Origin: Eleginops maclovinus
Lineage: Eukaryota; Chordata; Actinopteri; Perciformes; Eleginopidae
NCBI RefSeq assembly: GCF_036324505.1
Contig: NC_086354.1
Coordinates: 4,085,217 to 4,149,216 of the forward strand
Direction of reading: 5' to 3'
Length of the DNA stretch: 64,000 nt
Shown: piece after piece, positions 55,240-64,000 of the stretch
Layout of the letters: every line of letters starts with the position of its first letter
Numbering within the stretch: the stretch's first letter is position 1
Position numbers and translations under genes: made by a program
Notes under the pieces: generated by a model
What the model saw: the letters and a program-made list of their open reading frames with translations, nothing else
Databases searched by the model: none
What the model was told of the DNA's origin: nothing

Positions 55240-55605
55240 CTTGGTTACTATTATGATTATTGATGTGTTTTTATCACAGCTGGAAAAGGTGGAGCTCATT
55301 TGAAAAACGGTATGCTACTTGATATTTTAACCTATAATTATATGTCAGAGTGTATTTAATAATTGATTCATATTTTGTATGACCTAATTATCTAAACTTA
55401 AAAAAGTAACTAGGAACAAAAGCTTACAAATACATGTGAAAAGATGTATAAACAATATTGGCTTCTAAAATGTAATGGAGTAAATATATAAAGTAGCATA
55501 ACATTTGAATATTCAGGTAAAGCACATGTACCTCAAATGTTGTACTTAAGTACCGTCTTTGAATAAATGTACTTTGTTACTATCTGGTGGTGAGAAACTT
55601 GACTG
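55045..55605 (-). repeat. hAT-like ACTTAAGTAC repeat copy with internal AT tract
   Basis: Starts gtgctggaagaagtactcag and ends tttgttactatctggtggtg, both decayed forms of the family ends. An AT tract at 55207-55237 has grown inside it. Confidence 0.6.
55207..55237 (+). repeat. (AT)n microsatellite inside a hAT-like copy
   Basis: A perfect AT tract of about 30 bp that has grown inside the 55045-55605 element. Confidence 0.9.
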
Positions 55606-56102
55606 CTTATATATAAATCCTACACACACAAGGATGACCTCAGTGTGTACACATCCTGCAGAAGCGAAACCAGTACAGACAGTAGATCATGTGAAGTCAC
55701 GCTTAAATAAACATTTCACCACTAAAATGATTATTTGGATATCATTAACCCACCCCATGTAGCTATGAATTCTGGAGATACATTTTCTCACACTCCTCCA
55801 TGGCAAACCAAGAATGAAAAACAGAGAAAAGTGACGATGAATTGAGGTACATGCAGGCAACAGTAAAATAGTATAAACATCCTTTTACAAACTCTCACAA
55901 CACCTGCAGTAAAATCCATTTGTTGTTGTACGCTCACTACTGTTCAAACATGCACTTACTTAAAGCTTACCTTTTAAAACATGTCTACATAAACATTCTC
56001 ACACTAGTTATCTGGACCAGCACTGTTTGTGAAGAAGTGTTTTTAATTGTAAGATAAAGTAATACTAAAGTACAAACTGTACAGCTCTCACATTCCAATA
56101 AA

Positions 56103-56746
56103 CAGTCATGCTTAACACCCATATTGGCCAGTGTGCTCTTCTTTGCCGTGGTGTGCTGGGGGGGAAAGACCAACAAAAGGGATGCTGACAGGCTGAACGA
56201 GCTCATGAGGAAGGCTAGCTCTGTAGTTGGAGTTAAACTGGACAATCTGGAGGAGGTGGTTGAGGGGAGGACGAGGAGGAAACCGGACAGTATCCTGGAT
56301 AACCCCTCCCACCCCCTCCATGCAGAGCTAGTGAAGATGAGGAGTATGTTCAGCCACAGACTCATCCCTCCTCCACACAGCACTAAGCGCCTGGGAAACT
56401 CCTTTGTGCCTGTAGCCATCAGGCTGCACAACAAGGGGTTAACCATGTGACCCACTGACAGTAACCCGGACTTCACATCAAGCCTGCACTCTAGCACAAT
56501 AACTTCGACCTGCACTCTCTTTCTGAAAACATACATGTGTATATTTTTAACAATTCTTTCGTTACTTATCTGTATATATTTTTTTAGAATTTTCGAATTT
56601 TAATTTTAAATGTGTGTTTCATATCCCTGTGTGAACCTGTACTGTTTTCCTCTTCTCTGTTGCTGCATAAACACTTGAATCTCCCCACAGGGATTAATAA
56701 AGGTACATCTTATCTTATTTTATCTTATCTAGTCTTATCTTATGTT
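56103..56746 (+). mobile_element. Non-LTR retrotransposon 3' fragment with tail repeats
   Basis: An open stretch to the TGA at 56448-56450 encodes a typical fish LINE ORF2 C-terminus: PILASVLFFAVVCWGG, RDADRLNELMRKASSVVG, LDNPSHPLHAEL, FSHRLIPP and GNSFVPVAIRLHNKGLTM. It is followed by a 3' UTR ending GGGATTAATAAAGGTACATC and a TTATC/TTATT tail (56706-56746). The element is strongly 5'-truncated. The clade is CR1/Rex1-like by resemblance, not firmly assigned. Confidence 0.8.
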
Positions 56747-56874
56747 ATTACAGTTTTCTATAACTCGGAAATGAGATAGCATTTTGCACTTTTGGGCTGA
56801 CTTAGGTCTGCACTTAATACAAGCTTAAAAGATTCGCAATTTTTGTCACATTAAATATGATAAACACCCCAAAA

Positions 56875-57165
56875 CGAACGCCTGAAGCTTTTACTTGTCT
56901 TTAAAACGGTGGTTGGTAAAACATGTCTAAATAATACTACTAAACATCATCATCATTAGCTGCTTTTAGCTTAGCGGTGGTGATGTGTAGCCATTCAACC
57001 TGTCTGTAGCCTTTGCATGCGTAGCCTACATTTTTTTTCGGGTGGTTGCATTTTCACTTAAACGTGTTTGCCACAGAGCTTTGACCTTTTTGTCAAGGGA
57101 GCCATGCGATGCTAACTTCTCTGTCGGCCTTCAGACACGTCACCACTGCATCGCTCTATGGCACA
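56875..57165. repeat. Foldback dispersed repeat, copy E (right intergenic)
   Basis: Contains cgcctgaagcttttacttgt, ttagcggtggtgatgtgtag, gtgtttgccacagagctttg and caccactgcatcgctctatg. Same sense as copy C. Confidence 0.6.
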
Positions 57166-58255
57166 TATTGTTTTGGTAATTTGTCTATTCTATGTCCATG
57201 TTTCTTGATGTTTGTAATATATTGCCCTTATTTTTGTTGCCTCTTGACATGTTAATTGCATGCACCAAACACAAAAACTAGTTTTTTGTATTATGTCAAC
57301 AACCTGCTTGGCAATAAACCTTTTTTTTCTAATTATAATGTTTTAGTAAAAATGCACATGTTTTTGTTGTGACCACACATTAACTTTAATCTGTGAAGAA
57401 TTATTTTCGCATTTTAGAATTCTTCATTCATTCGTTTCCAAGAATTCAAGGCAACATGAGCTGAGTAATTGATAATCATTTTGAAGGTGAGGGCAATTTT
57501 ACCCAAAAACTCAGAAGCCTTTACATATTTGAAAATGACATTAGAAGTATTTACAGTAGTATTCAGTATCACTGTCCATAATGCTATCAGACAAGTTCCC
57601 ACTGTTTGTAATTCATTGGAAAGGGATGACTCCCACAGCTGCTTATCAGACGATCACAAACCACACCATGTGACATTTCCTCATTTGTCTGATGTGAGTG
57701 CTGATGTGAGTGCACATCTTAGTAACACAACCTTTAAAACAAGATTAAAGACACGTGATGGATCAGTAGAAAGAGGAAACATCTGTCTCTGTGGTTGTCT
57801 ATTCCCTGGAATAAATTCTCCGAGCACATTGTGCAACAGAAGTGGATCCTTTATTCATTTCTGCATGTTAATTTCAATAATTATTTCCCGTCTATGTAAG
57901 CTACACCCTATTTGAGTGTAAGCGGTGGGACAACACTGGTGCCAGACTGGGGGTTGTGTGAGTCTTATCATCAAACAGGATGTGACATGTAGGCCTTATT
58001 GTGCCACACACTGACAGCTGACTGATGCACATCCTCGCTACAATACAACCAGCACAAAATGGATTAGACTCCTACAGTGAGAGGCTTACGCTGGGAGAAG
58101 AGAGGCTAGCTCACTGCAGCAGAAACGTCCCCCACTTTAACAGTGAGGCATCAAGCTGCAAGCAATTATGGAACAATACATTTCCTGCTGCAGACTGTGT
58201 GCTTAAAGGACTTAAAGGAATAGTTCAGCATCTTTGGAATATGCCTACTGAACAG

Positions 58256-58330
58256 TCAAAGGGGCCCTATTCTGCTCATTTTCAGGTATTTGTATTTTGT
58301 GCCTCTACTGTGACATCTAAAAAGTGGAGC
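58256..58330. repeat. Fragment of the AAGGGGCCCTATTCTGCTC repeat family
   Basis: Reads aaaggggccctattctgctc, attttcaggtatttgtattt and tgtgcctctactgtgacatc, the inverse of the end at 16110-16185. Only the first 75 bp or so are recognisable. Confidence 0.5.
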
Positions 58331-58364
58331 AGTGAAGCAATTGAGGACCTTCAAGATGTGTTTG

Positions 58365-58575
58365 GCAGAGGTTGTAGAAGTACTCAGATCTTGTTCTTGA
58401 GTAAAATTAGAAGTACCAGAGTGTAGGAATACTCTGTTAAAAGTAAAAGTTCTGCATTCAAAACATTACTCAAGTAAAGTACAAAAGTATTAGCATCTAA
58501 ATGTACTCAAAGTAACAACATTAAAAGCAGTCTTTGTGCAGATCGGTCCATTTCAGAATAATATATATGATATGT
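58365..58575 (-). repeat. hAT-like ACTTAAGTAC repeat fragment
   Basis: Contains agaagtactcagatcttgtt, gtgtaggaatactctgttaa and gcattcaaaacattactcaa, matching the 55045 copy. It is truncated on the right. Confidence 0.6.
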
Positions 58576-59879
58576 TTTGAAAATATGCCAAAACAACAGA
58601 GCCTCTTTCATGTTAATTGACAGGTTTATATCGGGTTTTTTCTAACTCCGAGCAGCCGCACAAAAAAGGCGGAGCGCTTGAAAACAAAGGCTGGGTGCTA
58701 CGCTTTTCCTGTGGGCGGTCGCCTCCGATGTCATATGCTGGGTTCTCATTGGAATCAACTGAAAAAAGACGCTGGCGTTTAGAAAAGGCCGCTTTGTGGA
58801 CACTGACCCTTAGTAAAGCGGAGAGGGATGCTAAACGACTGAGAAACTGCAACATGAAGTCTCAGCCAACGACTCTGCATCTGTCTGACAAATCACAGAC
58901 TACACGCCTAAGGCCCCCAACTCCATAACAGCCGACGCTATGTGGACAAGCTGACTGGGACGGTCCTGATACCATCTCCCATAACACCTACACCCACCTA
59001 CAGCTCCCCCCAGCACATCAGAGACATGCTTTTGCCTACAGAGCCAAGAGGTCAGGGTCAAAGATAATGTTGTTGGCCAGCCTCAATACGTTATTATACG
59101 TAGGCCTATGTAGGAAAAACATGGTTAAACATTTTTGGTTATCAGACCCCAAACTCTTCCCTTTGCACTTAGCCTAGTGTGGGACAGAAATGTGTGTCCA
59201 GCAGGTTTGTCCACTCTCGCTGTTATCCTGCTTCTTGTTACAGGAAGTGTCCACAGTTAGGACAAGAGAACTGGTTTGGACATGGAGGGTCAACACATGA
59301 CACTGAGCTGGACCTTTATGAGGGGTTGGGGGTTGTTCAATAACCTGTGACTAGAAGTGTTGCAAATGTCTCTGGCCTTGGGTTGTCATAAAAGACGTAA
59401 CTAGGATACCCACCCCCAGCCTCTCTGTATGAAGGTACAGTTTGAATGAGGGAAAGGTCAAAATCAGTGAGCTGCACCTTGGTGATTGTGAGTGCTGTGG
59501 GAGGAGATAGCAATGACCTTTCATCAATGTCAACTAATAATGGTTGTTTTTACATTGGGCGCAATCCAAAGCACAACCCCTCCCCGGGAATCTAAATCCA
59601 TTGAATACATGAAAAATATTGCTCTAAAAAAGTTTGGTCAGTTTGTGTTCCTGTTGGTCCCTGCTTATCCTCTGATTTTAGGGGCTTCATCATCATTTTC
59701 TGTTGGAAACAAGCTCATAATTTATTGTTTGTCTGAGTTATCATTAGTCCTCCTGGTTGTGCACAGTCAGATAAGGCTGCACAGCTTACACTCTCAAAGG
59801 CATCTGAATGCTAAGAAGGAAGCAGTAAGGGCCGGGAACACAGATAAGTTGTATTGTCCACCACACTGACCCCCAGAAT

Positions 59880-60055
59880 AATTTTTTGGGCAACCAGTGC
59901 CTTTAATATAGTGACAGTGCAGGTCAGAAACAGGGAGACAGAGGGGAAGACGCGCTGAAAAGGGACCCAGGCCAGATTCGAACCCGGGTCTACCGCATGG
60001 GGATCACACCCCCATATATGGCCGTCTGCTCTACCCACTGAGCTATACGCCGGCC
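59880..60055 (-). mobile_element. tRNA-derived SINE
   Basis: On the minus strand the element starts with a tRNA-like head: an A box TAGCTCAGTGGGTAGAGC at 60028-60045 and a B box GGTTCGAATC at 59975-59984. An unrelated body (CCTGGGTCCCTTTTCAGCGC...) and an A-rich end after AAAGGCACTGGTTGCCC follow. The head has an enlarged, poorly paired anticodon arm, so it is not a working tRNA gene. Confidence 0.8.
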
Positions 60056-60129
60056 TTCTGAGAATAAAGTCAGAATTCTGAGTCGTTGGATATGAGTTAG
60101 TTATTGAGTGTCATGCTGATGGACTTCTG

Positions 60130-60401
60130 TTTGACACTGTGCAACACGGCTGATTTAAGTTCAATATTTAAGTGCAATATATAAACAGAAATATGCCATT
60201 ATTAATAACTGTGCAATATTTACCTGGCTGCCATACCTCACTACAGGATGTGTATTTTGTAAATTGTGTGTTTTTCTTTATCTTCATATTTTTTAAATGC
60301 ATATTTTCTTTTGTAGAGCTGTCTTTGGCTCTGTTGCCGCTGTAGCAAATTTACATTTCCCCTCTGTGGGACGAATAAAGGGATTCTGATTCTGATTCTG
60401 A
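60130..60401 (+). mobile_element. LINE 3' tail with GATTCT repeats
   Basis: The segment ends in CCCCTCTGTGGGACGAATAA then AGG and about three copies of GATTCT, the usual finish of a truncated fish LINE. Its 5' limit is uncertain, and no reverse transcriptase sequence is left. Confidence 0.6.
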
Positions 60402-61525
60402 AGTTTGGCTAATTTCCTCAGAAATCTGACATTAAAATCAAAGGTTATTTTAGGAATGTATTGGATTTCTGACTTCATCTCAGAATGCTGTGTCAGAACC
60501 CTACACTTAAATACTTTTTTCACATGTGGTTCTGATCGTCTTGCGTGGGACAAAGAGATCGAAGAAAGTTAAATATTCATTTCAAAATAGATCATTGTGT
60601 ACAGAATAAACAGAATCAAATTGTATTTATCATGCATGAACCTCAGCCGAGCTGCACAACCCACAGAGCAAACAACCTGTTTTCCCTTGAGCAAACAAGG
60701 ATCTGTTGCTTTATTGTAGCATTATGAGTTTATTATACAGCCTGTTATTCTTGATAGACACTGTAGATCATGCATTGCCAGCTGCGGTTAAATCGTGTGC
60801 CAGAAAGGGTGCTACCCCTGCACCATCACTACCACCAACACCATCTGAGCTATGGTGTGGTGATCACCTTCCTGAAGTAACTCTTGCACACAACCAGACT
60901 GTAGTTTCTAGAATTGCAACTGCACTGCTATGTGTGTCCTTTATTGAGCAAACAATCCACTTCTACAATCAAACTTCCTCACATGAAACTTCTTCTAAAT
61001 GAACAGACGTTGTCTCTCTGTAAAATAATCCAATAGTCACTGTGTGGTTAAATGATGAGAAAACTAATTAGATATGAAGCTACCACCTGCAGCGGCTTAG
61101 CTTAGCACAAACATCAGACACAAGGAGAAACAGCTAGCTCAGGCTAGAAGATACATCACCATGTAACAAATATTACATTACAAACAAAAGTCCCACACTT
61201 TCATCAAAAGAATGATCACTGTCCTGTGGAGTGATGAAAAGACTAATACCACTGTTTGTTATGAAGCTACAGCTAGCAGCTGATTAGCTAAACTCAAGAA
61301 ACAAAGGGACAGCTAGCCTGGCTGAGCTCAAAGTAGCGGTATCATAATGTTAAGAATAACTGTGATATAATTATAAAGAATATATTGATCTTGTGTCAAT
61401 AATACACAATTTGTAAGGTTGTGAAGATATGGGGTACTCAAATTTTGGTGGGAGAACAACCTATGCAGTGGAGTAAAAGTACACCATCAACCTTGACAAG
61501 CTCACAAATGTAGCATATGCTGAGG

Positions 61526-62195
61526 GGTGTGCAACCTCTATTACGACATGCCTCTATTCCGACATGCCCCTATTCCGACATGCCTCTATTCCGACATGCC
61601 CCTATTACGACACAATTTTAGTACCGCCATTCCGACTACCCAGGAGCGTCGGGGCATCGTCTTTCTTTCACTTGTGTTTGTGTGTCTTTTTAACATGTAC
61701 TTTTTTAACATATTCAGTTTATTTTGTATAATATAATATAGCCTATTGTTGGAATGGATGCACTGACTGGTTGGCACTCAATTTCGTCGTTGTCCGATCG
61801 CCCTGCATCCGATCTGCAAGGGAGTCGCTCAAAGAAAGTTGAAGCTATATGCAAGCCATCGAGGCTGCTCCCAATTCTGCGGAGCTGTAGACCGGAGCTG
61901 ATGGGATGACGATGGAGAGACTTGGAGGAGCAGTGGCGGTGGATTCGGGAGGGCTATCAGAAGCGTCCATGAGGGAGGAGGGGGTCCCTGCGTGTCTGAC
62001 AGTGTTAACTACAGCTCCGAATGTTCATGTCAGAATGGCGGAATGTTTGAAAAAAAAGTAAAGTGCCGCTACTCCGACAATGGAAATAATTTTGTCGGAG
62101 TAGTGGCACGTTTTTTTAAAAACGGAAATGCCGCCACTCCGACAATTAGATGTCAATGTCGGAGTAGAGGTATGTCGGAATAGCAGCATGTAACC
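61526..62195. mobile_element. 670-bp hairpin-rich non-autonomous transposon with 9-bp target duplication
   Basis: ATGCTGAGG occurs at 61517-61525 and again at 62196-62204. Between them lie imperfect terminal inverted repeats of about 39 bp (28 identities by eye), both rich in CTATTCCGACAT-like motifs. The left end has five 16-bp units (61535-61614). The right end has two short palindromes (62063-62109 and 62134-62167) built from ACTCCGACA / TGTCGGAGT. No transposase frame is present. A 9-bp duplication suggests a Mutator-like (MULE) mobiliser, but the superfamily is unproven. Confidence 0.7.
61535..61614 (+). repeat. Five tandem 16-bp units in the left end of the hairpin element
   Basis: The unit is cctctattccgacatg with alternation of cctc and cccc at the start, and attacg in the first and last units. 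The copies are head to tail with no spacers. Confidence 0.9.
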
Positions 62196-63451
62196 ATGCT
62201 GAGGCCTACTACCGATGTGCTCATACGTGCAATTTGAACTAATGTAATTCTTCAAACTTCATACTTTAGACCTCTTCAATAGTGATGAATAGAACTCATG
62301 TCATATTATTCAGGTTAATACCATTGTGTTTACCATTATATTCTGGTTGCTTCGATGTCGCTTTAACTTTATATGCTAGCACCTAACCCTGTCGCTGTTC
62401 TTAATAAAACCAAACATTTTTCATATGTCATATTTTCTCAATTTAGCGAGGCTGGGTTAAGTGTAACTTGAGTTTGTGTACTATTTTGATTATGGAAAGA
62501 AGTTATCTAGTGGACCTCTTTTAAAGATATTATCATCATGTGAATTATTTGGACTACTATAATCTTGCAGTGAAAGACTGATATTGTGACAGCCATAGTT
62601 CAAATGGGACAAAATCTGCCTACTGCCACACTAAAGTTCATTTATTAAAATAGCAACTCTTAAATATCTGGAAAAAACTAAAAGTTTGGTCAGAAATATT
62701 TTGGAAAATATCAGTAAGCGCAGTATGAGTCACACCAGGAAAAAACACCCATCTTATTCACGGTAGAGCTGACTCACATTGGAATAATAATAGAATTACT
62801 GGAACATTGGATATTTGATGAGGGTGAACAAATCATTTTATAAATGTTTGACGAGTTTCTACTTTAATCCTTTGACTAAAACCTGGCCAGTTATACTATG
62901 TCTTATACAATCGTTGGAATATTTCATAAACTTAATTTAAATACTTAGAAATGCGGGCTCTACTACTTCTGCACACTTTCACCATACGTATCTGTGCAAC
63001 ATTCAATATAGCAGGTTTTAAGATTGTATCTATAAAACGCAAAAGGGGAAAGTGGGTTAAATACATTGAACGATGCCTCCAAACAAGAGAGAGAGCTGCT
63101 TTTTTTTGCACAAAACATGTCGATATGTAAAGACTGCTGTGGAGTCATTCTGTACTTAGAGAAGTCCATAGAGGAAGTATAGAGCACAGCTCTTTGCACG
63201 CAACAAACCGCCTGGCAACCCACATCCTCTAGATTGAGAACACAAAAACTCAGCAAAAGAAGAGAGCAGAGAAATAAAAACTGTACTTTAAAGTGAACTG
63301 CCCCAAAAATGCAATGACCAGACAAACTAGCGTCAGGTAATCTGCAATTGCGTCGAGCATTGATGAGACATCCCACCCCCCTGCTGTATGCAAGTGTAAA
63401 ACAGGCAGGTTGGATGCAGAAACAAAGAATTGCAGTCTTTGTCTCCTGTGG

Positions 63452-63586
<135 letters not shown>

Positions 63587-64000
63587 AATAAACCTTCTAG
63601 CTTTCAAACACACAAAATGACCGAACCTGCATATGGAGGCCTGTGGTGAGGAAATGCAAATATGAACAGTCCCCTTCTATAGGCAGGAAATCACTCGGTG
63701 TCATTTACAGCATTAAGCAGCCTGCCAAAGCTCCTTATATGACCTACAGCAGGTGGGTGAAGCTCAGAGCCGCAGACATAATTAAAATAAGTCATAATAT
63801 TGGTTGTTATTTTGGTACCACTTTCTATAATGCAATATAATTATTGTATAGCTTTTTAAAATGATGGTTAAAAGCATTCATTTATCTTAATAATGCTTTT
63901 TAAGGTCACAAATTATAAAGCCTTTTAAAATGACTAATTAGTCCACAACTAATTAGTGATAACTTAGATGGCGCCGTGGATGGCTGCTTCGGTGTTCTGA

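Noticed and set aside
55985..56536. 183-codon minus-strand open frame
   Set aside because: It is the antisense shadow of the LINE reading frame at 56103-56450.
57469..57915. 148-codon plus-strand open frame
   Set aside because: No family resemblance, no promoter or splice context; amino acid composition looks like translated non-coding DNA.
59970..60055. Candidate tRNA gene on the minus strand
   Set aside because: A and B boxes are present, but the anticodon arm does not fold and a SINE body follows, so it is a SINE head.
61535..61614. CRISPR-like short repeats
   Set aside because: The five 16-bp units are head to tail without spacers in a eukaryotic genome; they are part of a transposon end.
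63960..64000. Possible 5' end of a LINE (agatggcgccgtggatggct)
   Set aside because: Fish LINEs often start with similar words, but only 40 bases are inside the window, so no call can be supported.

Overview
The window looks like nuclear DNA of a teleost fish, most likely a spiny-rayed one. Two vertebrate genes are split into many GT-AG exons. The introns and intergenic DNA are full of typical fish material: long CA microsatellites, L2/CR1-type LINE fragments, a tRNA-derived SINE and many short inverted-repeat DNA transposons. I see no bacterial, phage or CRISPR features. The species cannot be named from the sequence alone.

Layout, left to right. (1) 1-7283: no coding exon; microsatellites, a palindromic MITE and degenerate DNA-transposon copies. 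(2) About 7284-7650: a GC-rich block with a strong minus-strand splice donor, probably the untranslated first exon and promoter of a gene that runs off the left edge. (3) About 8450-31510: wls (Wntless/GPR177/Evi), minus strand, complete in 12 coding exons that join without a frame break into 546 codons. (4) About 33025-53850: a gelsolin/scinderin-family actin-severing protein, minus strand, complete in 16 coding exons (719 codons) behind a probable untranslated first exon whose promoter carries CCAAT and TATA-like elements. (5) 53970-64000: no coding exon; a LINE fragment, a SINE, a LINE tail, several copies of a hAT-like repeat and an unusual 670-bp hairpin-rich element with a 9-bp target duplication.

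Both genes and the putative third transcript point the same way (minus), in the order gelsolin-like > wls > left-edge transcript. They do not form an operon or share an evident pathway. Wntless carries lipid-modified Wnt proteins through the secretory route; the gelsolin-family protein severs and caps actin filaments under calcium and phosphoinositide control. Exon limits were set by hand from conserved protein sequence, reading phase and GT-AG rules. UTR ends and transcription starts are estimates.
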